Part shown: positions 29,912 to 38,858 of the stretch, in pieces | Numbering within the stretch: position 1 is the stretch's first letter | Layout of the letters: each line of letters begins with the position of its first letter | Notes under the pieces: model-generated | What the model saw: only the letters and a program-made list of their open reading frames with translations | What the model was told of the DNA's origin: nothing | Database searches by the model: none | Program-made: the position numbers and the translations under genes | Assembly: GCF_022919835.1 (NCBI RefSeq) | Contig: NZ_CP095074.1 | Coordinates: 496,001-560,000 of the forward strand | Length of the DNA stretch: 64,000 nt | Direction: 5' to 3' | Source of the DNA: Halobacillus shinanisalinarum | GTDB taxonomy: Bacteria > Bacillota > Bacilli > Bacillales > Halobacillaceae

Positions 29912-30389
29912 ACGTTGCCATATCAAATTGTTGATCGTAAGAACCTAACTTTATCCAGACTCTTTCCCTTTCGAGAAACTCGGGTAATGGGATCTTAATG
30001 AAGAGATGTCCGATTGAAGGACTTTTCGATAGCAGAATGGCGTGGCCATGTATTGAACAATAATCCCTGTGAATCAATCATTCCCGATAATCCATCTAAA
30101 TTTGTATAGTGATAAAGATATTCTATGTCTTCAAGCAAGTATTTTTTATATGTATTATATATATATTGAGAAATACCAATAAAGGTCGGGGTATCCTCAA
30201 TTTATTTTTCTCTAGAGAAGTTGGACAATTTAAACACACCCCATATTATGGAAGTTTACGTATTTAAAATTATAAAAGTTAGATTGTAGTAAAGATACCA
30301 TAAAGAACAATACATGAAAAAAATCCTGCCCCAATTCTGCACCAAAAGCCACTTTTGGACTAATACAGCCTCAAACCATTCATAACAAG
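29912..30389. other. Intergenic, no gene seen
   Basis: About 480 bp, AT-rich, no supported frame, RNA or repeat on either strand. It separates the plus-strand small genes from the minus-strand tRNA and rph cluster. Confidence 0.5.
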
Positions 30390-30432
30390 AAAAACGCTGA
30401 ATCCCTTGATATACAAGAGGTTCAGCGTTTTG
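30390..30432 (-). terminator. Terminator after the tRNA genes
   Basis: AAAACGCTGAA pairs with TTCAGCGTTTT, with an inner CCCTTG/CAAGAGG helix. A T-run exists on both strands, so it may serve both directions. Confidence 0.7.
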
Positions 30433-30440
30433 TTAATTAG

Positions 30441-30514
30441 TGTCCCAGGCAGGATTCGAACCTGCGACCCACAGCTTAGAAGGCTGTTGCTCTATCCAGC
30501 TGAGCTACTGGGAC
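30441..30514 (-). tRNA. tRNA-Arg(TCT)
   Basis: A 74-nt cloverleaf on the minus strand. Acceptor GTCCCAG/CTGGGAC with discriminator A, D-arm with AGCTCAGCTGGATAGAGC, anticodon loop CTTCTAA (anticodon TCT), T-arm GCAGGTTCGAATCCTGC. CCA is not encoded. Confidence 0.97.
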
Positions 30515-30641
30515 ATAGTTATTCAAATTAATACAAGAATCAATCTACTTCAGTATAACCTGTCGCCCTGATTCTTTGAGGATTATCCAAGATGTTTTGG
30601 AATCGATACGTTGATGTTTCGCTTCGAAGCATATTCGTTCA

Positions 30642-30667
30642 TGCTCTATCCAGCTAAGCTACTGGGA
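30642..30667 (-). repeat. Duplicated 5' fragment of tRNA-Arg
   Basis: 26 bp (TCCCAGTAGCTTAGCTGGAT and AGAGCA on the minus strand) match the 5' end and D-arm of the neighbouring tRNA-Arg at 25 positions. The following sequence does not fold into a tRNA, so this is a remnant located between the two tRNA genes. Confidence 0.75.
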
Positions 30668-30689
30668 GGATATATGTAAATTATTATGG

Positions 30690-30760
30690 AGCGGATGAAG
30701 GGAATCGAACCCTCATCATCAGCTTGGAAGGCTGAGGTTTTACCACTAAACTACACCCGC
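30690..30760 (-). tRNA. tRNA-Gly(TCC)
   Basis: A 71-nt cloverleaf. Acceptor GCGGGTG/CATCCGC with one G-T pair, D-arm TAGTTTAGTGGTAAAACC, anticodon loop CTTCCAA (TCC), T-arm GAGGGTTCGATTCCCTT. Confidence 0.97.
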
Positions 30761-30854
30761 ATAACTATGTAAAATTCCAAACCGCCCGCTTTTTTCGGAC
30801 AAGATTAATTATAGTAAATACTGGTCTCTTTGTCAACAACTCTGCAGCAAAGAA

Positions 30855-31382
30855 TTACTTCTTTGCTGCTAGAGATGTTTCCATCCTCAGATCCGACAAA
30901 GCCTCCCCATTAACCTGATAATACTGAACTTGTATGTTATCAAGGGTATCCCATTCTAAAACCGCATAGGTTGGTTCTTCACGGTCTCTAGGGAGTCTCG
31001 CACTTCCAGGGTTTATGAACAATTTTTCATTCACCTTTTCTACTCCTGCCATGTGTGAATGGCCAAAACAGGCTATTTGTGCTCCGACTTCATCAGCCCG
31101 GTAGGATAAAGGCATTAATGTTGATTTTATTTGATGTAAATGACCATGAACAACAAGAATTGTAAGACCGCCTACTTTTACGACTTGCTCATTCTCCATG
31201 TCTACTTCAAAGTCACAGTTCCCTTTTGCATAGAAAAAGTCCTTTAATTCTTCTGAATGATAACCCAACTCAGAATCGCCACAATGAATCATAGCATTGA
31301 CTTCATGCTGGTGACGCTGCTTTATTTTACTAACTTCGTCTGTAAGCCCGTGCGTATCACTAACAATCAGTACTTTTGGCAA
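30855..31382 (-). CDS. ysnB: YfcE/YsnB-type metallophosphoesterase
   Basis: 175-residue calcineurin-fold phosphodiesterase. Metal ligands are seen in SDTHG (N-terminus), HCGDSE, KGNCDFE, VHGHLHQ and GHSHMAG. The position after rph and rdgB is the same as B. subtilis ysnB. Natural substrate is not known. It is 14 bp after rdgB, so it is cotranscribed with rph-rdgB. Confidence 0.9.
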   Translation of the reverse strand: MPKVLIVSDTHGLTDEVSKIKQRHQHEVNAMIHCGDSELGYHSEELKDFFYAKGNCDFEVDMENEQVVKVGGLTILVVHGHLHQIKSTLMPLSYRADEVGAQIACFGHSHMAGVEKVNEKLFINPGSARLPRDREEPTYAVLEWDTLDNIQVQYYQVNGEALSDLRMETSLAAKK

Positions 31383-31396
31383 AAATAATCACCTCA

Positions 31397-31993
31397 TTAC
31401 GTTAGATCTTGTAACCATTTTTCTATTTCCAGGATAGCATGCTTTCGGTGACTGATCGAATTTTTCTCTTCAGATGTATGCTCGGCCATTGTCCGGTCCG
31501 AGTGTAGGGGGACGAAAATAGGATCATAACCAAAGCCACCTTCACCTTTTGGCTGGCGTGCAATTGTCCCCTCACAAGTCCCTCTCACAGTAAATGTATT
31601 TCGTCCAGGACGCGCCACAGCAACTGCACATACAAAACGTGCTGTACGTTGTTCATCGGGAACGCCATCTAATTCACGAAGTGCTTTTTCAAGGTTCTTC
31701 TGATCATTTTTATCTTCTCCTGCATAGCGAGCCGAATAGATGCCAGGTGCTCCATCTAATGCATCAATTTCAAGACCCGAGTCATCAGCAACGACAGGAA
31801 TTTCGAATTTCGCTGCGATGGCCTCTGCTTTAATAGTCGCATTCTCTTCGAAGGTTACTCCGTTTTCTGCAATATCATCAATCCTCTGATCAAAATCAAG
31901 CAATGACTTAACGGATATTTGATACTTAGAAAACATCTCTCTAAACTCTGTAACTTTGCCAGCATTCTTTGTCGCAATTACTAGTTGTTTCAT
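31397..31993 (-). CDS. rdgB: Non-canonical purine NTP pyrophosphatase (RdgB/HAM1)
   Basis: 198 residues. It hydrolyses ITP/XTP/dITP to monophosphates and keeps deaminated purines out of nucleic acids. Family motifs: VIATKNAGKVTEFR at the N-terminus, ADDSGLEIDALDGAPG, and the C-terminal GFGYDPIFVP and SHRKHA. I chose the ATG at 31991-31993, which has AAGGAGA upstream and removes a long non-homologous extension. It begins 4 bp before the end of rph. Corresponds to B. subtilis ysnA. Confidence 0.95.
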   Translation of the reverse strand: MKQLVIATKNAGKVTEFREMFSKYQISVKSLLDFDQRIDDIAENGVTFEENATIKAEAIAAKFEIPVVADDSGLEIDALDGAPGIYSARYAGEDKNDQKNLEKALRELDGVPDEQRTARFVCAVAVARPGRNTFTVRGTCEGTIARQPKGEGGFGYDPIFVPLHSDRTMAEHTSEEKNSISHRKHAILEIEKWLQDLT

Positions 31994-31997
31994 AAGA

Positions 31998-32756
31998 TTA
32001 TTTCTCCTTAACAGCTGACGACTTATCAATAACCTCAGCCCATTTGCCAATTGCATCTTTTTGTAAATGTGTAAGCTCAGTTACACCTTCTTGTGCTAGG
32101 GATAACATCTTCTGCAGCTGTTGCATTGAAAAAGTGGCTTCTTCCCCCGTGCCTTGCAGCTCAACGAATTCTCCTTGACCTGTCATCACGACATTCATAT
32201 CGACATCGGCCTTGCTATCCTCTTCGTAACAAAGGTCTAAGATTTCTTTTCCGTCTGGAAGGACACCGACAGAAATAGCTGTTAAAAAGTCCGTAACAGG
32301 GAGTTTTTTCAGCACACCATTATCTACTAATTTTCCAAAAGCAAGGACTACCGCAACAAAAGCTCCTGTAATCGATGCTGTTCTCGTACCACCATCGGCT
32401 TGAATCACATCACAATCAACCCAAAGTGTACGTTCGCCAATGCTATCCAGGTCCACTACAGCTCGTAAAGCACGACCAATCAAACGCTGTATTTCCATTG
32501 TTCTTCCTGATACTTTTCCTTTTGAGGATTCGCGAATGTTCCGTTGCTGGGTCGCGCGTGGCAGCATCGCATACTCTGCGGTAATCCATCCTTTTCCTTG
32601 GCCGCGTAGAAAAGGGGGGACTCGTTCCTCAACACTTGCATTACAAATCACTTTCGTATCTCCAAAACTTATAAGTACAGACCCCTCTGGGTGTTTCACA
32701 TAATCTGTTTCAATGGTAACTTTTCTTAATTCATTGACCTGGCGATCGCTTCTCAT
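31998..32756 (-). CDS. rph: Ribonuclease PH
   Basis: 252 residues; phosphorolytic 3' exoribonuclease that trims tRNA 3' ends. Motifs: [57 protein letters not shown]. The C-terminal extension ([20 protein letters not shown]) is within normal variation. The ATG at 32754-32756 follows GGGAGGACATTG. First gene of a rph-rdgB-ysnB unit that starts after the gerM terminator. Confidence 0.96.
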   Translation of the reverse strand: MRSDRQVNELRKVTIETDYVKHPEGSVLISFGDTKVICNASVEERVPPFLRGQGKGWITAEYAMLPRATQQRNIRESSKGKVSGRTMEIQRLIGRALRAVVDLDSIGERTLWVDCDVIQADGGTRTASITGAFVAVVLAFGKLVDNGVLKKLPVTDFLTAISVGVLPDGKEILDLCYEEDSKADVDMNVVMTGQGEFVELQGTGEEATFSMQQLQKMLSLAQEGVTELTHLQKDAIGKWAEVIDKSSAVKEK

Positions 32757-32851
32757 CGTCAATGTCCTCCCTTTCGTTCACTCATATATACCTTGCTCAT
32801 CTTAACATAAAAAAATGCCGAGAAACAGATAACACTTACTTGTCCCTTATG

Positions 32852-32886
32852 TAAAAAATGAGCCACTATGACTTTATAGTGGCCCA
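32852..32886 (-). terminator. Terminator of gerM
   Basis: On the minus strand GGGCCACTAT pairs with ATAGTGGCTC and is followed by ATTTTTT. Confidence 0.85.
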
Positions 32887-32897
32887 TCATCTCTATT

Positions 32898-34010
32898 TTA
32901 TAAACTCTCCGGTTCACTAGCTCCATTAATATCAGATCGTGTGACTGGTTCAGCTAGCGGCTCGCCCGCCTCGTTCAGCACTTGCTCCACACCTTCTACT
33001 TTCACTTCAACAGCTTCAACCTCTTTCATGTTTGTCAAACTCATTACGAGGCTGGCAAGGGCTGGTTCAGCTACTGCTTTTGGTTCTTGTCCATTTAGCA
33101 GACCCTCACTGAATGTTACACTTAAGACTCCATCTGTAAGTTCTGCACTAGTTACTTCCGCTTCTTTGTTGAATGGTTGCTGTAAAGATGATCCAAGTTC
33201 TGGACCTTCAAGGAGCGTTTGTACTAAAGAGGTGTACAGTTCACCTTCCGCATCCACCCTCGTTGTTACAGGGACTTGATATACTTCCTGTCCACTTTGC
33301 TGGGAAGGATAATAAACAGTGACCGCTTTACTGCTAACAACATCTGTATTGTTACCAACATGAACATTGATCCCGTCTGAACGGGAGACTCCTTTAGAGA
33401 TAGGAGTCCCGCTCACAGGCATTTCCTTAAGTTCATGACCATTAATCCACAATTTCATTCGATCGACATTATCAAACTGGGTTACCGTATAAGTCATCGC
33501 TTCCAAAATCTTTTGTTCTTCATTTGCTTGATAATTTTTAAATTCTTTGGAAACATCAACTACCATCGTCCCATTATCTTTTAAATTCATTCCAAGAATC
33601 TGAGTACCTGCAGGAAGAACCGCTTCAAAACCTGTTGGTAATAAGTTCGATATTGGCCCATCTTTAACTAAATACTCAAGTGACTGGGTAGCAACTTCTT
33701 TAGAAGCTGGCAATTCTACCGTTTGTGGAACGACCATCCCATTAGAATCAATAAGGAACAGTTCCCTTGCAACCGTTTCTGAAGCCGCTTCCTCCCCTTC
33801 CATACCTTCCTCTACCTCAGCACTTTCTTCTCCACTTCCTTTCTCAGGAGCTGGCTCCTCTGTATTTGTTTCAGGATTTGCCGCCGTTTCTTCTTCTGGC
33901 GGAGCATCAATCTCCTCCAATGATTGCTCCCCTTCAAATAAACAACCCGACAGCAATCCTGTACTTAGTAATACAGCAATCGATAAGGGTTTAATACCGC
34001 ATGTTTTCAT
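32898..34010 (-). CDS. gerM: Germination/sporulation lipoprotein GerM
   Basis: 370 residues. The signal peptide ends in a lipobox (STGLLSGC, Cys about 24), followed by a long acidic Glu/Pro/Ala linker. Then come two GerM domains (~125-235 and ~255-360), each with TVYYP or LFLID-type beta starts and LLEGP-type motifs. It acts in the spore envelope and in the SpoIIIA-GerM complex during engulfment. ATG at 34008-34010 with GGGAGGGAATAGC. Position between racE and rph is as in B. subtilis. Confidence 0.93.
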   Translation of the reverse strand: MKTCGIKPLSIAVLLSTGLLSGCLFEGEQSLEEIDAPPEEETAANPETNTEEPAPEKGSGEESAEVEEGMEGEEAASETVARELFLIDSNGMVVPQTVELPASKEVATQSLEYLVKDGPISNLLPTGFEAVLPAGTQILGMNLKDNGTMVVDVSKEFKNYQANEEQKILEAMTYTVTQFDNVDRMKLWINGHELKEMPVSGTPISKGVSRSDGINVHVGNNTDVVSSKAVTVYYPSQQSGQEVYQVPVTTRVDAEGELYTSLVQTLLEGPELGSSLQQPFNKEAEVTSAELTDGVLSVTFSEGLLNGQEPKAVAEPALASLVMSLTNMKEVEAVEVKVEGVEQVLNEAGEPLAEPVTRSDINGASEPESL

Positions 34011-34092
34011 GCTATTCCCTCCCATGATAGTTTGTACTATCATATATACGAGCCACATTTCCGTTTAGACCTAGATTTTTAAGATCCAAAGA

Positions 34093-34124
34093 AAAAAGCT
34101 CTGCACTATTTAGCAGAGCTTTCG
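34093..34124 (-). terminator. Terminator overlapping the racE stop
   Basis: On the minus strand AAAGCTCTGC pairs with GCAGAGCTTT, followed by TTTTTC. The 5' arm lies inside the last racE codons. Confidence 0.85.
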
Positions 34125-34926
34125 AATTGTTCTAGTTCTACAAGTTTCAAAATTTTAATTGGTTCCTCAAACCAACTGTTCGCTACCAACCTGAATTTTT
34201 CCATATCACCAGTCGTATAGAACTCATGGACAGGCACTGTATCTCCCTGTGATAAACCATCATGATAGGCTAATATCAAACTAGCCTCACTAGCTGTTTC
34301 CTCACCGGAACTTATCACCTGGATATGGCTACCCATTTCCTTTTGAACTAACTCTTTGATTAGAGGATAATGAGTACATCCTAGAATAAGTGTATCTATA
34401 TGGTTCATTTGTTTTAAGGGCTCAAGAGTAGAAGCTACGATTCTCTCCGTCTCCGGTCCATGAAGAATCCCATTCTCAACCATAGGCACAAATGGAGGAC
34501 AGGCTAGTCCATTCACGCGAATAGAGTGATCAATCGACTTGAGTGCTTCTGGGTAAGCCTGACTTTTTATAGTGCCTTCCGTACCTATAACACCGATACG
34601 TTTATTTTTACTGTTTTTTATCGCCGCACGCGCCCCTGGGTCGATCACTCCGATCACAGGTATTGATAACGCAGATTGAAGCTCATTCAGCGTGTAAGCT
34701 GTCGCTGTGTTACAAGCGATCACAAGCATCTTAATATCTCTACGTAGTAAGTAGTGTACCATTTGCCATGTAAAGTCTTTAACTTGTTCCTTTTCTCTCG
34801 GTCCATAAGGGCACCTTAACGTATCACCCAAATAAATGAATTTTTCCTTGGGAAGCTGACGCATTAGTTCGCGTCCAACAGTTAAGCCCCTACTCCTGAA
34901 TCTATAACTCCTATCGGCTGTTCCAC
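34106..34926 (-). pseudogene. racE: Glutamate racemase, single-base frameshift
   Basis: Makes D-glutamate for peptidoglycan. From ELMRQLPKEKFIYLGDTLRC onward the sequence is a normal racemase, including the catalytic cysteines in VIACNTATAY and LGCTHYP. The N-terminus (MEQPIGVIDSGVG, GTG start at 34924-34926 after GAGGGG) is in another frame and joins if one G is added to the four-G run at 34887-34890, giving GVGGLTV. The lost part includes the catalytic Asp region. racE is essential in B. subtilis, and the rest is fully conserved, so a sequencing error is the best explanation. Confidence 0.9.
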
Positions 34927-34947
34927 GAATACCCCTCATTTCTGTTT

Positions 34948-35397
34948 CTACTTCGATGTATCACGCATATTTTCATGAAGTACATGTAATAAATGGTTAA
35001 GTTTATGAACCTCTTCCTTTGGTACACCGCTAAGTACCTCTTCTAAATAGTGCTGACGCTTTTCAATCACCTCATGAATTATTTGCCTTCCTTTTTCCAA
35101 AACGTGTGTACGAACGACACGTCGATCTTTCGGATCACGAATCCGCTCGACCAATTCATTCTTCTCCATTCGGTCAACTAAGTCTGTTGTCGTACTGCAG
35201 GCCAGGTGAATATGGCTTGAGAGCTCGCCTATCGTCAAATCACCTTTATCAAGTAACCATTGCAACGCGACGAATTGAGGAGCAGTAATGGGATAATGGT
35301 TTAAAATTTCCCGCCCCTTTTGTTTAATGATCCCTGATATGTATCGTAATTCCTTTTCAACATCTGCAATGGTTGATGTCGTCTGGGACTCTTCCAT
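34948..35397 (-). CDS. ysmB: MarR-family regulator YsmB
   Basis: 149-residue winged-helix regulator: YPITAPQFVALQWLLDKGDL, then TIGELSSHIHLACSTTTDLVDR as recognition helix region, and ERIRDPKDRRVVRTHVL as the wing. It sits between gerE and racE as in B. subtilis ysmB. Targets and ligand are unknown. GGAGGGCTGAAT precedes the ATG. Regulated gene(s) may include racE, with which it forms an operon (8-bp to 20-bp gap). Confidence 0.9.
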   Translation of the reverse strand: MEESQTTSTIADVEKELRYISGIIKQKGREILNHYPITAPQFVALQWLLDKGDLTIGELSSHIHLACSTTTDLVDRMEKNELVERIRDPKDRRVVRTHVLEKGRQIIHEVIEKRQHYLEEVLSGVPKEEVHKLNHLLHVLHENMRDTSK

Positions 35398-35503
35398 ATT
35401 CAGCCCTCCTAACGAAATAATTTATATCTACCATTCTCGCGGTTTTATTAAAAAAATTCAAGATATCTATATTCATACTAGACATCAATGGTCACCCTGC
35501 AAA

Positions 35504-35555
35504 TGAAAAAACCTTTCAGGTATGGAGTAAAACGAATTATCCAGTACCTGAAAGG
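35504..35555 (-). terminator. Terminator of gerE
   Basis: On the minus strand CCTTTCAGGTA pairs with TACCTGAAAGG and is followed by TTTTTTC. It lies 33 bp after the gerE stop, and shows that the original gerE transcript end is intact. Confidence 0.85.
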
Positions 35556-35587
35556 ACCCACCATTTCTGATGCCAACACAGTTATCT

Positions 35588-35700
35588 TTAGAGTTCAAGC
35601 TCACCCATCCGTAATAATTCGACTACGGCTTGAGATCTCCCTTTCACCCCAAGCTTCTGCATTGCATTTGAAATGTGTACCCTTAGCGAACCCTTAACAT
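35588..35700 (-). pseudogene. gerE: 3' part of gerE, cut off by the recombinase gene
   Basis: GerE is a LuxR-type regulator of late mother-cell genes. The remaining ~33 codons read VHISNAMQKLGVKGRSQAVV then ELLRMGELEL and stop, as in B. subtilis GerE. Upstream of this the first half of the helix-turn-helix is missing; instead the frame runs into unrelated sequence (GRINVKGSLR) and then the 3' end of a large serine recombinase gene, whose stop is only ~15 bp from the changed codons. The 5' half of gerE is not found in the window. A site-specific insertion inside gerE explains this. Confidence 0.85.
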
Positions 35701-35714
35701 TAATTCGACCAATA

Positions 35715-37238
35715 TCATCCAATTAGATAGGTAACCTCAACATCACCGTTTTGGAATATGTCAATGTGGTCAATGATCTCTTTGAATACACGATTCAAAT
35801 CTTGATCTCTGTTATTTAAAGAATTGAATGCTTCCCTGATATTTTTAATTTCGACTTCACTTGTTTCATCCTTATTATACATATAAATTTCATCTTGGTA
35901 CTTTTGCAGTTCATTTTCAAATGCTGATTTTCGCTTCATATATTCCTCTTTATCCAACATTTCATTTAGGTACATATCAACTAGGCGACTTTTTTTCGAT
36001 TCAATTTGTTTGATTTGATTTTCGAGGTTTTTAACTTTTTTTACCCTGTTTTTACCAAAGCTATTCTCAAAATCAAGCTCAATGTCCTCCCACTTTTTTA
36101 ATAGTAAATTTAAAACAAACTCTCTGAAGTCTTCATATCTTATGGGAACATGGTTTACACACGCGGAGTTACCAGCCCTGCGATAGGCGCTACACTTTAA
36201 ATATTTCCAGGTCGTTTTATGACCATCGCTTTTTCTACGCTTATAAGAAAGCATTGTAACCATATTCGAACCACATTCTTTGCACTTAAGTAAGCCTCTG
36301 AATTCATTCCATTCTGATATTTTTGTGTTATACCTTTTTTTATCTTTGTTATTTGCCTTCCCCCATTGTTCCTTAGATATTATAGCTGGATGATGATCTT
36401 CGAATACTATCCATTTTTCTTTTGGGTTTTGGATTTGTTTCTTCTTACCGTCAACTTTAATATGCGCATATCTATTAAGAATGAAAGTTCCACATGTAAT
36501 AGGATTTTGAATAATCCTTTGTACAGTTGTAACCCCCCAGTAATCCTTGGTTTTAGGTTTCAATATAGAACCATCCTTTACCCCCTCATTTAATTTGTTC
36601 GTTATAGATTTAAAGCCAATGTTATCTATTGTGTACCAATCAAATATTTGTTTAATTACTGAAGCTTGTTTCTCATTTACTTTCAGTTTATGGTCTACAC
36701 GGTCATAACCATAAGGAACCTTCCCAATATGATGACCTCGCCTAACCTTAGCAGCTAACGAGGCACTTATCGAAACAGATAGTGTTTTAGGGTATTGAGC
36801 AGCAAACATGGAGTACATTTCAAATTTCATATCGTTTTTACCTTCATAGTAACTATCATAATCCTCTTCAATTGTGACAACACGAACACCGTGCCCAATT
36901 AGTACTTCTTTAATTTCCAGAGCATCTTTTAAATCACGAGCCAAACGGTGAATAGACTTAAATATAACCATTTTTATTTCTCGATTTCGAGCTTTACTTA
37001 ATATTAATTGCATAGCTCGGCGCTCTAAAAATAATGTTCCACTTAGTCCATCATCTTTTAAAACAGCATCATCATTCCACTCAAAGTTATTCTTATCTAG
37101 CCAATATCTACATATATCAATCTGATTTGGGACAGAATCTTTCTGCTCGTCTTTATCAGTAGATACTCGAACATACATTAAGTAAGGATAATCTTCGTAT
37201 TTAGTAATCTCTTTTTGGCTATTGTTATTAAGATCCAC
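35715..37238 (-). CDS. Large serine recombinase (SpoIVCA-like site-specific recombinase)
   Basis: 507 residues. Resolvase catalytic domain at ~20-165 with the nucleophile in MYVRVSTDKDEQ (about Ser26) and the RLARD helix with arginines. Recombinase domain at ~190-300 (KVPYGYDRVDHKLKVNEKQA). Zinc ribbon at ~335-395 (CKECGSNM ... CSAYRRAGNSAC). C-terminal coiled coil rich in Lys/Glu. The GTG at 37236-37238 follows GAGGAGTGGGG. Its 3' end touches the gerE fragment, as expected for an integrase at the end of its element. It would catalyse integration and, with a directionality factor, excision. Confidence 0.93.
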   Translation of the reverse strand: MDLNNNSQKEITKYEDYPYLMYVRVSTDKDEQKDSVPNQIDICRYWLDKNNFEWNDDAVLKDDGLSGTLFLERRAMQLILSKARNREIKMVIFKSIHRLARDLKDALEIKEVLIGHGVRVVTIEEDYDSYYEGKNDMKFEMYSMFAAQYPKTLSVSISASLAAKVRRGHHIGKVPYGYDRVDHKLKVNEKQASVIKQIFDWYTIDNIGFKSITNKLNEGVKDGSILKPKTKDYWGVTTVQRIIQNPITCGTFILNRYAHIKVDGKKKQIQNPKEKWIVFEDHHPAIISKEQWGKANNKDKKRYNTKISEWNEFRGLLKCKECGSNMVTMLSYKRRKSDGHKTTWKYLKCSAYRRAGNSACVNHVPIRYEDFREFVLNLLLKKWEDIELDFENSFGKNRVKKVKNLENQIKQIESKKSRLVDMYLNEMLDKEEYMKRKSAFENELQKYQDEIYMYNKDETSEVEIKNIREAFNSLNNRDQDLNRVFKEIIDHIDIFQNGDVEVTYLIG

Positions 37239-37410
37239 TTCCCCACTCCTCTCAGTGCACACCTTAATTTTACATTGAGGATGTGTAGACTTATATTACT
37301 TAGAAAATACACTTAATTTAAATTTATGATCGATTACATTATAATATAATTCAATCGATATGGGAACAAATGTTCCTAAACCTATTTTATTACATCTTTA
37401 TACAGATGCA

Positions 37411-37443
37411 AAAAAGCTCTTGCTAATTGCAAGAGCCTTTTTG
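37411..37443. terminator. Bidirectional-type terminator upstream of the recombinase
   Basis: AAAAAGCTCTTGC pairs with GCAAGAGCCTTTTT around a TAATT loop. It insulates the recombinase from the HU gene. Confidence 0.8.
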
Positions 37444-37793
37444 GTATGTGATTTTATTCAGTTGTCTTACCTGAATTTGTTTATTTTAAATTGACACAAA
37501 ATTCAATTTTATTGATTAGACAAGGATTAAAATAAACATCTGAAAGGATAGTGAATAAGTTACTAATATATGGAATATCGAGGAGATAATTATAAATACA
37601 TTACAAGGTCACAATTCAGATATAAATTGTGAATTTAACAACAATCTAAACTGCACCTATGAATTATAATGTATCAACAAATCTTCTAGAAAGCTAATTT
37701 AATAAGGAAGTTGGCTTTTGTTGTTAAACAGGATAAAATTATCCCCCAAGACAAAAAAAGGGGTCAATGTATAATGCTGATTTTAAAATTATC
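37444..37793. other. Intergenic between recombinase and HU genes
   Basis: AT-rich. It has a perfect inverted repeat TCACAATT/AATTGTGA around 37608-37632. A strong GAGGAGATAATT precedes a 24-codon frame, but that frame has no standard start codon. No gene is supported. Confidence 0.4.
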
Positions 37794-38066
37794 TTATTTT
37801 ACTGCTTCTTTAAGGCTTTTTCCTGGCTTGAATCCGGGTGCCTTACTTGCTGCTATTTCTATTTCCTCACCTGTTTGCGGGTTACGACCTTTACGTGCTG
37901 ACCTTTCCTTTACTTCAAAGTTACCAAAACCTAGTATTTGAACACTATTTTCGTTTGAAAGTGCTTCTGTAATAGATTCCAAAATAGAATCCACGGCTTT
38001 ACCTGCATTCTTCTTTGATAGCTCAGAATCCTCAGCAACTTTATTAACTAATTCTGTTTTGTTCAT
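37794..38066 (-). CDS. HU-type nucleoid protein
   Basis: A 90-residue HU/IHF-family protein: [40 protein letters not shown] (the DNA-binding arm with the Pro) and [17 protein letters not shown]. It binds and bends DNA non-specifically. AAGGAGAG precedes the ATG. On the island it may be an accessory copy beside the recombinase rather than the main chromosomal hbs, and could help synapsis; this is inference. Confidence 0.93.
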   Translation of the reverse strand: MNKTELVNKVAEDSELSKKNAGKAVDSILESITEALSNENSVQILGFGNFEVKERSARKGRNPQTGEEIEIAASKAPGFKPGKSLKEAVK

Positions 38067-38225
38067 AAATTATCTCTCCTTCTTTAAGAATAACGTACTC
38101 TTCTTTCTACCATATATATCCGAAGTTATCAAAGGAAAGAAGGATTTTCAAATATATACTTCTGACCCTTTGTTGGTATCTCCGGATTGACTAACCTTCC
38201 ATCTATGAAATGGGTACGTGTGGGG

Positions 38226-38545
38226 CTATCTATTGAAACTCTCTATTACACTATTATAAATTTGATGATACATTTCCCTGCCCAAAGATTCATAAGCTGG
38301 GATTATAGTAGTAGCCCTTGCTCTTCTGGCATGTTCCGATTGCTTCGCTGTGAGAATTTCAGTAGGGATCTTTATACTTGGATTAGCAATCTTTGCAGCA
38401 ATCGTGATCACAATACTATACCGATCTACTTCTAATTCCCCTTTCGATGAGTCAGAAGTAATGACAATAGCTTTAGCCTGTTGGATATGTGCCTTTGATA
38501 AAACTTCCTGGCTAGACGCATCTCCTTTTCCGTTCGATAAATAAC
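38226..38545 (-). pseudogene. Fragment of a potassium channel RCK/TrkA-N domain
   Basis: About 105 codons without a start. The sequence [20 protein letters not shown] then AIVITSD and a C-terminal SIVITIAAKIANPSIKIPTE follows the RCK nucleotide-binding domain of K+ channels such as YugO (the GDA..VL..A.I..A...I pattern). The membrane part and the start of the domain are missing; upstream sequence (from 38618) encodes an unrelated hydrophobic start, [19 protein letters not shown]. It ends with a normal stop at 38226. Confidence 0.55.
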
Positions 38546-38639
38546 AAACACAGCAAATAATGAGGCCATATTGACAAGCATTTCAAAACTTATTCCTTCC
38601 ATCTTAATTCCAAAAAGGTGTTCTACAATAACTAAATGG

Positions 38640-38858
38640 CCACTTTGGCCTTTACCTTATTTACCCCTAGTTGCTGTAGCCCCATCAGAATACCGACGGG
38701 CTTTACCGGTTCCCTCTTCCGCATGTTTGCCCATATAACCACTAAACATGACTAAAATCGGTACATAACAAATACTCAAATTCCGCTAACAAAACCAATA
38801 AGTACGAGAAAGGTGCCACAGCCTCCAGTCCGGCTAACTGTTCATAAATCGTATTCAA
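38640..38858 (-). pseudogene. CcdA-like thiol-disulfide membrane protein, remnant
   Basis: A TTG start (38856-38858, AAGGAGG upstream) overlaps the stop of the HMA gene, a sign of coupling. It begins NTIYEQLAGLEAVAPFSYLL and, after two apparent single-base losses, continues as LLAGIL..ICYVPILVMFSG then YMGKHAEEGTGKA. That has the look of a CcdA/DsbD first helix with Cys-x-x-Pro. The rest of the protein is lost or replaced. Assignment is tentative because of the frameshifts. Confidence 0.4.

Noticed and set aside
34880..34926. Programmed frameshift in racE
   Set aside because: No slippery heptamer or stimulatory structure; the indel type recurs in unrelated genes, which fits sequencing error better.
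37560..37668. 24-codon peptide behind a strong GAGGAGATAATT site
   Set aside because: No ATG, GTG or TTG start in frame; an ATT/ATA start would be needed.
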